64,000 bases of DNA from Candidatus Hamiltonella defensa 5AT (Acyrthosiphon pisum) (GCF_000021705.1 NC_012751.1:248001-312000); one strand, 5' to 3'; counted from the first letter of the stretch, positions 27,336 to 37,911 are shown. Numbers and translations are program-made. The notes: generated by a model not told the origin, from the sequence alone.

Positions 27336-29450
27336 TTAAGTGGTTTGTAGCGCCCATAAACGCGCATAATGGCCGGATTGTTCCACCAGTTCGCTGTGAG
27401 TGCCTTCCTCGTGAACAACCCCTTCTTTTAGCAACAAAATACGATCACAACCCCGTAAGGTATTGAGACGGTGGGCAATACAAATAACGGTACGATTGCG
27501 AGTAATTTCAGGCAGTTGACGCATAATAGCCGCCTCTGATTCATAATCTAGGGCACTGGTCGCTTCATCTAAAATTAAAATTTGAGGATCCGCCATTAAT
27601 GCTCTTGCCAACGCAATCCGTTGCCGTTGCCCACCAGAAAGCATGCCGCCTTTTTCACCCACCTGTGTTTCATACCCCTGAGCTAAGCCCATGATAAAAT
27701 CATGAGCGCCGGCCAAACGGGCGACTTTTTCTACTTCTTCCATATCAGCATTAGGTCGACACTGACAGATATTCTCCTGTATTGTCCCAGAAAATAAGAT
27801 GCTTTCTTGTAAAACCACACTCATTCTGCGGCGTAAAGCGGTTGGATCTGTGATTGCCAGGTCTTGTCCATCGACTAAAATTTGACCGCTTTGTGGTGTG
27901 TATAAACGTTGCAATAACTTGGTCAGGGTAGATTTCCCAGAACCAGAAGGCCCTGTTATTCCAACAAATTCACCACTTTTTATGGATATATTCAAATTTT
28001 GTAGTATCTCTGGTGTGTCCTGAGAATATCGAAAACGAACCTGTTTAAAAGCGATACGACCTGCACTCTGAGCAGATGAAACCAAACCTGAATTACCGGG
28101 TTCACTTGGGCTATCTAAAATGGTGCCAATTCTCTTTAATGCAATTTTTGTATGTTGCAAATCTTGCCAAATTTGGGCTAAACGTAATATGGGCTGGGTG
28201 ACGTAACCCGAAAACATATTAAATGCGACTAACTCACCAGGGGACAATTTGCCTTCTAACGCGAGCTGAACACCATACCAAAGTAATAAAGCGGAGGTTA
28301 TTTTATAAATTAAACTAATGCCCTGGCCTGCTAAATTACCCACTTGTTTGGTATTGAAAGCCGAACGAACAAAATTCGCTAAATATTGTTGCCACTGACG
28401 GTTGAATTGTTTTTCTGTTGTCGTGGTTTTAATGGTTTCAAGACCCGTGATCACCTCGGTTAAAAAAGAAGTGGCATTGGCACTCTCTTCATATTCACGT
28501 TCGACTCTTTTTTGTAAAATTTTCCCCACACACAGCCAAAATACCAGGTAACAGCACAAGGATATCAATACAATTGAAGTCAACTTGACGCTGTAATAAA
28601 ACATGACTGCAATAAAGGTGCTGACAAAAAATAAATCCAATAACATGGTTAAGGCTGATCCTGTCAGGAAGCTTCTAATTTGCTCCATCTCACGGACCCT
28701 GGCAATAATTTGCCCCGTTTGTCTGCTGCTGAAATAGTTTAAAGGTAAACTCATCAGATGACGATAAAGACGGGTGTTAAGCTCAGCTCCAACTCGAGTA
28801 GAAAGATTTGAAAATAGCCAGCCTCGCAAAAAAGTATAAATAGGTTCAGCAATAGCCAATCCTATCATCGCCATACCTAATACGATCAGGCTATCTATAC
28901 CACGACTGACCAACACCTTATCAATGACTGTTTCAAACAGCATAGGAGTCACCAAAAGTATGGCCTGTAATAATAGAGAAATAACAACAATATTGCGTAA
29001 CTGCCTACCGTGTTTCAGAATCAAAGGTAAAAACCAGCCAAAACCAAAAGCTGCCTTCTTGGCTGGCTTTTCTGCTTTTGCCAATAAGATGGCTTTCCCT
29101 GACCATAACTGATTGAGCTGCTCACGAGAGATACTCCCCTCGTTATCAGAAAGAGGAGAGTAAACGACGGCATGAGTTTCGTTCAGATTTAATAATAAAT
29201 ACCAATTTCCCCCCTCTGAAAATAAAACAGGTAAAGGCATTGTGTTTAATCGAGCGACAGGTTGTTTAATTCTACGTGCTCGAAGTCCAATCCAATTTGC
29301 GCATCGACAAAGAGCGATGTCGTCTATTTTCTCTATCGGCAAACCCAACTTATGTTCTAACTGGGCAGACTCTATTGCTAAATCAAAGCAAGCGGCTCCC
29401 CTTGCAAGCGCCAGTAAAGAAGGAACGCTGGACTTTTTGTGGTTGGCCAT
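27336..29450 (-). CDS. rtxE: RTX-type ABC exporter protein (RtxE-like)
   Basis: The second ABC protein of a type I secretion operon. The 704-residue product has an N-terminal C39-like domain (about 1-130) without a catalytic Cys, membrane helices between about 150 and 430, and an ATPase domain. The ATPase has GPSGSGKSTLTKLLQRLY (Walker A), MLSGGQRQRIALARALM (signature) and QILILDEATSALD (Walker B). Its start is 2 bases from the stop of the HlyD-like gene. The order ABC-HlyD-ABC in one operon is the rtxBDE arrangement known for MARTX toxins, where the two ABC proteins are thought to form a heterodimer. I use the symbol on that basis. It appears intact. Confidence 0.85.
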   Translation of the reverse strand: MANHKKSSVPSLLALARGAACFDLAIESAQLEHKLGLPIEKIDDIALCRCANWIGLRARRIKQPVARLNTMPLPVLFSEGGNWYLLLNLNETHAVVYSPLSDNEGSISREQLNQLWSGKAILLAKAEKPAKKAAFGFGWFLPLILKHGRQLRNIVVISLLLQAILLVTPMLFETVIDKVLVSRGIDSLIVLGMAMIGLAIAEPIYTFLRGWLFSNLSTRVGAELNTRLYRHLMSLPLNYFSSRQTGQIIARVREMEQIRSFLTGSALTMLLDLFFVSTFIAVMFYYSVKLTSIVLISLCCYLVFWLCVGKILQKRVEREYEESANATSFLTEVITGLETIKTTTTEKQFNRQWQQYLANFVRSAFNTKQVGNLAGQGISLIYKITSALLLWYGVQLALEGKLSPGELVAFNMFSGYVTQPILRLAQIWQDLQHTKIALKRIGTILDSPSEPGNSGLVSSAQSAGRIAFKQVRFRYSQDTPEILQNLNISIKSGEFVGITGPSGSGKSTLTKLLQRLYTPQSGQILVDGQDLAITDPTALRRRMSVVLQESILFSGTIQENICQCRPNADMEEVEKVARLAGAHDFIMGLAQGYETQVGEKGGMLSGGQRQRIALARALMADPQILILDEATSALDYESEAAIMRQLPEITRNRTVICIAHRLNTLRGCDRILLLKEGVVHEEGTHSELVEQSGHYARLWALQTT

Positions 29451-29451
29451 T

Positions 29452-30828
29452 TTAACGTTCCCTCATCGCTTCAGATTGATACTGCTGTAGAGGGCTGAGT
29501 AAATAATCAATCACGCGACGCTTACCCGTTTTAATTTCAGCGTTGACCGACATACCCGCAGATAGGCGTACTAATTGACCATCCACTTTCAAGGTATCAT
29601 CCATTAATTTAATACGAGTAGGGAAAATAAGCCCCTGCTTTTGGTCTTCCACTGCATCCAAAGAAACATGTTTGACTTCTCCTTTTAAAGTGCCGTAACG
29701 AGTATAAGGAAAACTATCCACCTTCACTTCCACTGTTTGCCCGGGTAATACAAACCCGACATCCTTATTTAATACCATGGCTTCAATTTCCAGATGAGTA
29801 TCTTCTGGTACGATGGACATTAATTTTTGTGCCGAAGAGACCACCCCCTCTAATGTATGTACAGAAAGTTCTTGCACCACACCATCAATAGGCAATCTCA
29901 ACATTTGTAAACGCTGCCTATCCATTAATTTAATTTTTTCTTGTTTTAGTTGACTGATGTTTTCCTGAACTTTGTTAAGGCGTTCACGATAATCGCGTTT
30001 TTTTTCTGCCATATAACGCTGTTTTTCTTGTAAATAACTTTGCTTTTCTGAAAGCAAAATTTTTTGTTTTCCTTGCATTTCACTTAAAAGTGCCTTCCCG
30101 TTCAACCATTCTTTCTCTTTTTCCAAGAGATCTATTTTTGCGATAGACTGCGTTTTTGCCAGTGTACGAAGGGCTTTTAAACGTTGTTCAATATTTTGAA
30201 TCAGCGTTTTTTGATTCGATATTTGTTCTTGCACTGATTCATCATTCGTTTGATTGACCGCTATTTTCATATCTTGACGTTCTAACTCGGCGTTCACCTC
30301 ATCAAACTCTCGTTGCAGTAAAGCACGGCTGGCTTCAATTAACTCTTCTGTATCTGCAGGAGGGGAAAAATGGGATAATGGAGCTGAAGTGAGCAGGGCC
30401 GTTAACCGGGCTTTTTCCAGGCTACGATGAGCAAGTTGTTCACTCACTTTCAGTACTTCAGTATCAATTCCAACCGGATTAAGCTCAAGCAAAACTTGCC
30501 CCGCTTTCACTTTTTGGCCATCTCGTACATTGATGGCAATGACCGTACCGGGGTCAAGAGATTGGATCACTTTAGTACGATCAGACACGATAACTTTACC
30601 TAAAGCAGTGGCATGAATGTCCAGTTTTCCGATAATCGACCAAAGCAATACCAACAATAAAAATCCTAAAATTAACCAGGCAGTACGACGAGCCCAAGGT
30701 GCTGCAGGGCGTTCAATGATTTCTAAATAAGCGGGTAAAAAATCATATTCATCCCGAGTGAGTTGTACTTTCTTTTCTTTCTCGCGCCATTTCATCATTT
30801 TTTGATAAAAGGCCTGCAAAAATTTCAT
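29452..30828 (-). CDS. rtxD: HlyD-family membrane fusion protein (RtxD-like)
   Basis: Periplasmic adaptor connecting the ABC exporter to TolC. The 458-residue protein has a cytoplasmic N-terminus, one membrane helix at about 48-66 (TAWLILGFLLLVLLWSIIG) and a lipoyl/beta-barrel half-motif VIQSLDPGTVIAINVRDGQK VKAGQVL. A long coiled-coil hairpin spans about residues 130-310, rich in Glu, Lys and Gln, and the C-terminal barrel has LSVHTLEGVVSSAQKLMSIV and LSAGMSVNAEIKTGKRRVID. It overlaps the upstream ABC gene by four bases and adjoins the next with a 1-base gap, so all three are co-translated. Confidence 0.9.
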   Translation of the reverse strand: MKFLQAFYQKMMKWREKEKKVQLTRDEYDFLPAYLEIIERPAAPWARRTAWLILGFLLLVLLWSIIGKLDIHATALGKVIVSDRTKVIQSLDPGTVIAINVRDGQKVKAGQVLLELNPVGIDTEVLKVSEQLAHRSLEKARLTALLTSAPLSHFSPPADTEELIEASRALLQREFDEVNAELERQDMKIAVNQTNDESVQEQISNQKTLIQNIEQRLKALRTLAKTQSIAKIDLLEKEKEWLNGKALLSEMQGKQKILLSEKQSYLQEKQRYMAEKKRDYRERLNKVQENISQLKQEKIKLMDRQRLQMLRLPIDGVVQELSVHTLEGVVSSAQKLMSIVPEDTHLEIEAMVLNKDVGFVLPGQTVEVKVDSFPYTRYGTLKGEVKHVSLDAVEDQKQGLIFPTRIKLMDDTLKVDGQLVRLSAGMSVNAEIKTGKRRVIDYLLSPLQQYQSEAMRER

Positions 30829-32957
30829 TTCATTTCCTCAGTGCTAAAGTTAATTTGTTGTTGCCATAAACGGTAGTAGCTTCCCTTAAAGGCTAATAAT
30901 TCATCATGTGATGCTAATTCTGTCAGCACGCCTCCTTCAATAACGGCAATCCGATCACAATGACGGACTGTAGATAAACGATGTGCAATGGTGATCACCG
31001 TTCGGCTAGCCACAATCTCTGCCATATTTTTCATGATTTGACTTTGAGAATCGTCATCTAATGCGCTGGTGGCTTCATCAAAAATCAGTATTTTGGGATC
31101 CGATAACAACGCACGTGCGATGGCAATACGTTGACGTTGCCCTCCTGAAAGAGAAGATCCCCCTTCAGATAAAACAGTGTCATATCCTAGAGGTAAAGCC
31201 AGAATAAATTCATCCGCACCTGCCAGACACGCGGCCTTAACCACCTGTTCCAAAGGCGCTGTAGGAAAAGCATGGGCAATATTTTCTCGTACGGTGCGAT
31301 TAAATAAGTAATTTTCCTGCATCACCACTCCGACCTGACGTCTTAAAGCATGAGCGTCGAACTGATTAACATTTTTTCCGTCTATTAAGATCTCCCCTTG
31401 TTCGGCTGTATAAAGGCGTTGTATCAGACGAGCTATCGTGCTTTTGCCTGATCCAGAAGGCCCAACTAATCCAATATGCTCCCCTGAAGAAATTCGTAAT
31501 GTCAATTCACGTAGTACGGGAGGAAGATCAGGACGATAACGAAAAATGACTTTATGAAGACTGATTGCCCCTTCAAGAGGTTTTTTAGGTTTAAAACCAG
31601 ACCCACTATTCTCCATAGGTAAAGTCAATATATCTGCCAATAAAGACAATCCCACTTGAGCACGGATGCTTTGTTGCCACAAATCTACCAGTTTCGTCAT
31701 CGGTAACATGGCTTGAACCAATAACATATGAAAGGCGATCAATTGACCAATACTCAGATGAATCCCCATGACCTCGTAAGCCCCAAACACAATCACTGAG
31801 GTCGTGGTCAATTTTTGTAACAGCTGGGCTGTTTGAGTACTGAAATTTTGTACATTCTGTACATCAAAATTCGCTTTAGCAAAATCGCATGTTTGCTCCT
31901 CCCAACGATGTTGCATTCGGGGCTCTAACGCCAAGCTTTTCAGGGTTTCAACGCCTGCTACAGTTTCCGTTAAAAAAGACCCATTTTGGGCCGCACAGCA
32001 AGCCAGTGTTTCTACTTTTTTTTGTAAAGGTTTTGTGGTCATGAACGCCAAAACAACAAAACAGGGTAAAGACGCTAAGGCAATCAGCGTGAGATAAGGG
32101 GAAATAAACCACATCACCGTAAAAAGAACGACGGAAAAAACAACATCCACTGATAAAGTCAAAGCAGAACCGGTAATAAATTCACGAATGCTGTCGAGCT
32201 CGCGTACTCGGGCGACAATATTCCCCACGTGGCGTTGTTTGAAGTAACTTAAAGGCAGATGAATCAAATGATGAAATAATTTCCCCCCCAGTTGAATATC
32301 GACCCGAGTGGTCGTGTGGGCAAATAAATATTCCCGTAAACTTTTGAGCACCACTTCAAAGACCCCAACCACCACTAAAGTGATAACAAGCACATCAAGC
32401 GTTGCCAATGCGTTGTGAACCAATACTTTATCCATCACCACCTGAAAAAACAGAGGCGCAACCAGCGCTAATAATTGCAACATCAAAGATACCAATAATA
32501 CCTGGGTTAATTGGCGACGATGCCGAAGAAAAACAGGAATAAACCAACGAATATCAAAACGGGATTGCTTGCAGAACAAACAAAGGCCGCCCCATAGATT
32601 GTCTAATTCCGATCTATTGATGATTTCCGGTTTTTGTGTATTAGAGTATTGTAATAAAGCTTGTTGTTGATTTATGCCCGCTAATATCACAAACTGGCCC
32701 GTTTTATCACGGAACGCCAAAGGTAAGTGTTGGGGTTTTAATTTGTCTAATGTTAATGAACGCAAATGAAATTTCGCGGAAGAAAGCTTTCCAAACTGGT
32801 TTAAGTTCCTTTTTAACTGTTCTTGAGTCACTCGATCTTCATCATTAAAAAGGCAACTATTGCGAAATTTTTCAATACTGATCGGATGCAATCCAGCCAG
32901 GTTTAATAAACGCGCAGAACAAACCAGAGCTGATAAAAGATGATTTTCAATAACCAA
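30825..32957 (-). CDS. rtxB: RTX-type ABC exporter protein (RtxB/HlyB-like)
   Basis: First gene of the exporter operon. The 710-residue protein has a degenerate C39-like N-terminal domain, which binds unfolded RTX substrate without cleaving it in HlyB-type exporters. Membrane helices span about residues 150-430. The ATPase domain has LVGPSGSGKSTIARLIQRLY, SLSGGQRQRIAIARALL and PKILIFDEATSALD. ATG 32957 is followed directly by the domain; AGGAGC lies about 10 bases upstream. Upstream is 540 bp of AT-rich DNA and then bioA, with no toxin, acyltransferase or calcium-binding repeat gene. The substrate must be encoded elsewhere. Confidence 0.9.
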   Translation of the reverse strand: MVIENHLLSALVCSARLLNLAGLHPISIEKFRNSCLFNDEDRVTQEQLKRNLNQFGKLSSAKFHLRSLTLDKLKPQHLPLAFRDKTGQFVILAGINQQQALLQYSNTQKPEIINRSELDNLWGGLCLFCKQSRFDIRWFIPVFLRHRRQLTQVLLVSLMLQLLALVAPLFFQVVMDKVLVHNALATLDVLVITLVVVGVFEVVLKSLREYLFAHTTTRVDIQLGGKLFHHLIHLPLSYFKQRHVGNIVARVRELDSIREFITGSALTLSVDVVFSVVLFTVMWFISPYLTLIALASLPCFVVLAFMTTKPLQKKVETLACCAAQNGSFLTETVAGVETLKSLALEPRMQHRWEEQTCDFAKANFDVQNVQNFSTQTAQLLQKLTTTSVIVFGAYEVMGIHLSIGQLIAFHMLLVQAMLPMTKLVDLWQQSIRAQVGLSLLADILTLPMENSGSGFKPKKPLEGAISLHKVIFRYRPDLPPVLRELTLRISSGEHIGLVGPSGSGKSTIARLIQRLYTAEQGEILIDGKNVNQFDAHALRRQVGVVMQENYLFNRTVRENIAHAFPTAPLEQVVKAACLAGADEFILALPLGYDTVLSEGGSSLSGGQRQRIAIARALLSDPKILIFDEATSALDDDSQSQIMKNMAEIVASRTVITIAHRLSTVRHCDRIAVIEGGVLTELASHDELLAFKGSYYRLWQQQINFSTEEMK

Positions 32958-33503
32958 AGTCGATTGCTCCTAAAAAATTTTTTATTTATTACGAAAAATG
33001 AATCATTCTTGCTTAAATTATCAACAAATATATTTGTACATAAGATTTGATAGAAATACGAAGGGAAAAAAGGCGGATTTAAGAAAACACCTATTCATTT
33101 TTTAATTTCTTCAAAATCCATTTATCCAAGAATTTATTTCCTATATTAATTACTCTTAACTTAAAAAATGATCACATGGATTATCAATAATTGTTTTTAT
33201 TAAAGAAACGTTAAAAAATAAAGCGAGAAAAGATCTTAAAAATTTTTGCTTGATTTTTATAAATTAATATTCGAATTGTGAATAATTAAAAAATAAGAAT
33301 TATTAATATTTGAAATAAAAACTAAATTTAAACCACAATATTATGAATATAGATGTAAAAAAATTCAATCAAAAATATACTGAGGTTGTTTTAAAATACA
33401 TTTACATTTTTAATTTATTTTTATGATGAATTGCCTGATATCGAGAATATCGAATATGGCGTTTTTTTAGCGCAAAAATCAGATAAAGAGAAAATCATTT
33501 TTG
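32958..33503. other. AT-rich divergent promoter region between rtxB and bioA
   Basis: About 545 bases with no supported gene. It must carry the promoters of both the exporter operon (leftward) and bioA (rightward). I looked for a BirA operator of the enterobacterial type (TTGTAAACC with a matching inverted arm) and found none. The sequence is over 80 percent A+T by eye, so promoter hexamers cannot be picked reliably. Confidence 0.55.
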
Positions 33504-34805
33504 ATGAAGCAAGATGATCTGGATTTTGATCGCCATCATATCTGGCATCCCTATACCCGCATGATCGATCCTTTGCCCTGCTATCCCGTGAAAAGCGCTC
33601 AGGGCGTTGAGCTCATACTGGCAGATGGGCGACGTTTAATCGATGGGATGTCTTCGTGGTGGGCGGCTATTCACGGCTATAACTGTCGGGAGCTGAACCA
33701 GGCGCTTCATCAGCAAATAGAAAAAATGTCTCACGTCATGTTTGGTGGGATCACCCATTCGCCGGCCATTGATCTATGTCGACAATTAATCGCTCTGACA
33801 CCCGATCCCCTGGATTGTGTTTTTCTCGCAGATTCTGGATCTGTGTCAGTCGAAGTGGCGTTAAAGATGGCGTTGCAATATTGGCACGCCAAAGGAGAGC
33901 GTCGATCAAAAATCTTGAGCTTTCGTCAGGGCTATCATGGAGATACCTTTGGCGCCCTTTCTGTTTGTGATCCTGAAAATTCTATGCAGGCGCTTTATCA
34001 GGGATATGTGGCAAAAAATTTATTTGCGCCTGCCCCTCCTGCCTATCAGTTTTCAGAGGGTCATTTTTTTGACGCACCTTGGAATAACGAAGAAATTCAA
34101 TCATTTTCACAACTCATAGAAACAAATAATACGGATATTGCGGCGGTTATCCTGGAGCCGATTGTACAAGGCGCGGGGGGCATGCGTATTTATCATCCCG
34201 CTTTTTTGCGTGAAGTCAGTGCTCTGTGTGAGAGGCATCAAATTTTATTAATAGCCGATGAAATAGCCACAGGATTTGGCCGAACAGGCCGGTTATTTGC
34301 GTGCAATTATGCGGCCATCGCGCCGGATATCTTATGTTTAGGGAAAGCGCTGACAGGAGGATATCTCACCCTATCAGCCACTTTATGTACCAGAGAGCTA
34401 GCCAATACGATCAGCAAAGGAAAAGCAGGCTGTTTTATGCACGGCCCTACTTTTATGGCGAATCCATTGGCCTGTGCGGTTGCAAATGCAAATCTGGCAA
34501 TCTTGGCGCGTCATGAATGGCAACCTCAGGTGAAAGCCATCGAGCATCAGCTTTGGGCAGAATTATCTCCTTTATCCGCGCATCCTACCGTTTTGGATGT
34601 ACGGGTGTTAGGCGCGATAGGGGTGATAGAAATGAAAAAAGCAGTGGATGTGGCCTCATTACAACGTGAATTTGTTGCGCAGGGAGTGTGGATCCGGCCT
34701 TTTGGAAAACTGATTTATGTGATGCCCCCTTATATTATTCGCCCAGAACAGCTCACGCAATTAACTCAAGCTATGGCACATGTTATTTTTAATAGACAAA
34801 ATTAA
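33504..34805 (+). CDS. bioA: Adenosylmethionine-8-amino-7-oxononanoate aminotransferase BioA
   Basis: Converts 7-keto-8-aminopelargonate to 7,8-diaminopelargonate in biotin synthesis, using SAM as amino donor and PLP. HIWHPYTRM, GMSSWWAAIHGYN, SHVMFGGITHSPAIDLCRQL, LADSGSVSVEVALKMALQYW and ILLIADEIATGFGRTG match the family. The PLP Lys is in LCLGKALTGG. I start at ATG 33504 because MKQDDLDFDRHHIWHP aligns with the E. coli start; a TTG directly before it is an alternative. BioA usually diverges from bioBFCD; here those genes are absent, so the rest of the pathway is elsewhere or supplied by the host or a partner symbiont. Confidence 0.96.
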   Translation: MKQDDLDFDRHHIWHPYTRMIDPLPCYPVKSAQGVELILADGRRLIDGMSSWWAAIHGYNCRELNQALHQQIEKMSHVMFGGITHSPAIDLCRQLIALTPDPLDCVFLADSGSVSVEVALKMALQYWHAKGERRSKILSFRQGYHGDTFGALSVCDPENSMQALYQGYVAKNLFAPAPPAYQFSEGHFFDAPWNNEEIQSFSQLIETNNTDIAAVILEPIVQGAGGMRIYHPAFLREVSALCERHQILLIADEIATGFGRTGRLFACNYAAIAPDILCLGKALTGGYLTLSATLCTRELANTISKGKAGCFMHGPTFMANPLACAVANANLAILARHEWQPQVKAIEHQLWAELSPLSAHPTVLDVRVLGAIGVIEMKKAVDVASLQREFVAQGVWIRPFGKLIYVMPPYIIRPEQLTQLTQAMAHVIFNRQN

Positions 34806-34848
34806 AAAAATAATTCATTTAAAACAAACAGACATATTGCCATCCCAA

Positions 34849-34870
34849 GCCTGTCTCATGTGTGACAGGC
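34849..34870. terminator. Weak hairpin between convergent bioA and the autotransporter
   Basis: A 7-bp stem GCCTGTC / GACAGGC with an 8-base loop lies 44 bases after bioA, followed by AGATAAGGTTTGTTTA. It could end transcripts from either side. The T-tract is poor. Confidence 0.4.
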
Positions 34871-37033
34871 AGATAAGGTTTGTTTACGGCCATCCTTCAA
34901 AAATGATATTTAACGCCCACCGCCCCTCGAGTATCTCTGTAGCTTTTTTTGCCTATTTGGTGCGCCACATGGCCCCATAGATGTAAACGCGAACTGATTT
35001 TTGCGTCCACGCCCATTTTGAATTCACCGAGGTGACGCGCCCCTTGAATCTCATACTTTCTGTCGTCCATCCTGATGGCCGTCGGCTTGGGTTGATAAAT
35101 CCAGTTGGCTTCAATAAAGGGTTCAAACTCCCGTTGTTTTCCTTCATCCTTCGGACTGTGCCCCAGCAGATGCGCCCGTAAACCCAGCCGACTCTGCAGG
35201 TAATTCCCTTGACCCGTCACCCGGGTGCCGTTCTGGTCAGTGTGGTTCTCCGGCTTGACGTCCATCCAGGTCAGCTGGGCTTTGGGCTCAACCCAAAAAC
35301 TGTGCAGTATTCCCGAGCGGGAAACATATTCCCCTACCTTCAACAGATATCCCCCCTCCACAGACGCGGTCACCCCCCGGCTTTTGTAAGACTCCGTACG
35401 CCGCTCTTCAGGCGTCACCTCATTCTTGAGCCAGTGATACAGCGCCCAGGTATCGACGTAAAAACCCGAAGGCGCTTTGGGATGTTGATACCAGGTGGCA
35501 TACCCCCCTGCACTGTAGCCCCGCACCTTCCCTTGCGACGACATCCCATGATGACGGTGATGCGCTTTGCTGTACTCATGGCCATATCCGCCCATCACGC
35601 CCAAATGGTAACGGTTGAGGCCATCAGAAGACCACTGGGCGATGTCTCCGCCGAGCATCATCACATAACGGTGAGATTGCGCGTCGTTGTCAGACAGGGA
35701 AGAGGTATGATGACCTCCTGACGCCCTTATCCACATCCCAGGGACAGGGCTGTCCTCTGACAGGGCCTCGGTATACTGGGTTTCACCCAAGCGTTCATGT
35801 AACGTCATGTGAAACATCGTATTGGCTGCCCGAAGATTATTCGCATAACTCAAACTCTCAGGCCGGGCAAACCATGAGGACACCAGATACCAATCGTTTG
35901 GGTTTTCTTGATTGCCTTTTTGTAGAGAGTATTGATAAGAGCCGGCCACGATAGGGCCGTCCTGAACAAAGGTGCCGTCAGTGCCCTCTTTGGCTTCAAT
36001 CAGTCGAATGCCGCCTTTGGTGGCGCCCCCTTTCCCACCCACATTACGCACTGTCACACGGGTGGTGCCTTTGGAGGATTCATTGATAATCAATTTATTC
36101 GCCGGCGAATCGTCGCCTTCCAGGCGGGCGTAAAACAGGATTTTACCGGAATCGCCCTCGTAATGGTCTGTCGTGAGGGTAGAAAACGAAGGGGTGTCAT
36201 GAGGGGGTTCAAAGACCATCTGTCCTGCATTTTTCAAGTTTGTTACAGTAGCATTGTTGGTAAACGACCAGGTACTGCCAGAGTCCAGGGTCACTCTGGC
36301 TTTATTCTCACCCTCCGCCATAATGTTCCCGTAGAGGGCTGTCTGGTTCAACGTTAAATCGACTTCTCCCCCTGTCCCGGTAAAATGAATGGCATGTCCA
36401 CTGCCCGGCGGGGAGATAACGACCCTGCTGAAAACCAGGTTCGTTTTTCCGCCGGCAGACAGAATCAGGTCACCTGCGGCATGGAGAGACCCGCCCGTCA
36501 TGGTCACTGTCGTGTCTGTTGCTCCTGTGTCAAAAGCAAGAATCGCGGCGTTTTTGTCCAGGGTTTGAATATGGCTGTCATGAAGATGAAGCGTTGAATT
36601 TTGGTTAGGAAATATAGCGCTGGTACCTTGCCCCCCTACCTTGATGTCCAAATCATTTCCTGTCACCTTGGCAGTCCTAAATGCGACAATACCAATAGCG
36701 TTTTCCCCGATACTGCTCAGGGTGCTATTGTTGAGAGTGATATTGGCATTCTCGAATGCAACAATACCACGAGCGTTGTCCCCGTGACTGCTAACGGTGC
36801 TGTCCTGGATATCCACTGTGGAATTGTGTTTAGCACTGATAGCTCTGGCACCTTGACCCTCTACCTTGATGCCCAGATGATGGCCTGTCACCTTGGTACG
36901 CCTCAATGCGACAATACCAAAAGAATTTTCCCCGTGACTGCTAACGGTGCTGTCTTTGATATCCATCGTTGAATCTTCTTCAGCGCTTATAGCTCTGGCA
37001 CCTTGACCCTCTACGTTGATGTCCAGATGATGT

Positions 37034-37049
37034 CCTGTCACCCTGTCAC
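37034..37049. repeat. Octamer array 1, two copies of CCTGTCAC
   Basis: Two units where neighbouring passenger modules have a single unit (for example near 36656 and 36891). It shifts the autotransporter frame. The GTG within the last unit is where the downstream open frame formally begins. Confidence 0.85.
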
Positions 37050-37191
37050 CCTGGCAGCCTCGAATGTGAGAATACCTCGAGAGTTTTCTCCTTGACTGCT
37101 GATGGTGCTGTCTTTGATATCCATCGTTGAATCTTCTTCAGCGCTTATAGCTCTGGCACCTTGACCCTCTACGTTGATGTCCAGATGATGT

Positions 37192-37263
37192 CCTGTCACC
37201 CTGTCACCCTGTCACCCTGTCACCCTGTCACCCTGTCACCCTGTCACCCTGTCACCCTGTCAC
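37192..37263. repeat. Octamer array 2, nine perfect copies of CCTGTCAC
   Basis: Nine identical 8-bp units inside the autotransporter gene, in the same position within its module as array 1. Eight is not a multiple of three, and the unit contains TGA on the coding strand, so every reading frame meets a stop within the array. Perfect identity suggests recent slippage. Confidence 0.95.
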
Positions 37264-37911
37264 CCTGGCAGCCTCGAATGTGAGAATACCTCGAGAGTTT
37301 TCTCCTTGACTGCTGATGGTGCTGTCTTTGAGCGTTATCCTGGCACTGTAAGAAGTGACCGCTCTACCCCCATCTCCATTTCGTGAATTTATCTTCAGTT
37401 GATGACCCGTGACCTCTGTCTCTTTTCCTTTCGCCCAAAGACCATAAAAATTCTTTTTTATGCCGCTGAGGGTGCTGTTCCCGATATCGACTTTTGCCCC
37501 TTTTTCCACAGCGACCGCCCAGTCGTTGGCACCCTTCAACGTTATCTCCATATGCCTGAGTGTCAGGGTGGAGTCGTCTATCGCCCAAAGACCATAAGAA
37601 CTGCCTGCGGCCTGGGTGTCCACTGTAATTTTTTGCTTTTCAGTGCCTTTCAGCATCACAGAGGTGCCCACTCCGCTGGTTTTCACCGCGGTTTTTTTAC
37701 TTCCACCGCCAGACAGGGATAGAGGTTGTACTGGTCGATTATTCACCTGAGCTTTATTCCTTGCCTCTATCCCCTCAAGGTAAGCCTGTTCATTCAACTC
37801 ATGGGTTACTCCATCAAACACCGTTGTTTCTGAAACACCGGCTCCACTGTGTATCAACATCGTCAGCACAGACAGCCTGAGGGTGTGCAGTGTGATTTTT
37901 TTGTATCGCAT

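Larger units (their letters stand above)
34897..37911 (-). pseudogene. Pertactin-like autotransporter, disrupted by 8-bp repeat expansion
   Basis: Type V secretion protein. The 5' part (37911-37252) has a signal peptide (HTLRLSVLTMLIHSGAGVS) and the start of a beta-helical passenger. The 3' part (34897-37041) holds more passenger modules, such as STVSSHGENSFGIVA and VEGQGARAIS in units of about 50 residues. It then has a junction region and a complete autotransporter beta-barrel ending VGVKYHF, the expected aromatic terminus. Between them, and again at 37034-37049, the 8-bp unit GTGACAGG (minus strand) is repeated nine and two times. Any repeat of this unit puts a TGA in frame, so the protein stops after FEAARVTG. 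The sequence between the arrays is a 158-bp duplicate of the adjoining module. As read, no surface protein can be made. Confidence 0.85.

Noticed and set aside
33300..33503. BirA operator before bioA
   Set aside because: No inverted TTGTAAACC/GGTTTACAA pair is visible; the region is only AT-rich.
34897..36972. Several plus-strand ORFs over the autotransporter (for example 35209-35721, 35932-36357)
   Set aside because: They oppose a frame with a clear beta-barrel and passenger repeats; their text has no family features.
37034..37263. Octamer arrays as a CRISPR or as an ordinary ON/OFF phase switch
   Set aside because: There are no spacers, so not CRISPR. Because the unit contains TGA, changing between larger copy numbers cannot turn the gene ON; only contraction to a single unit can.
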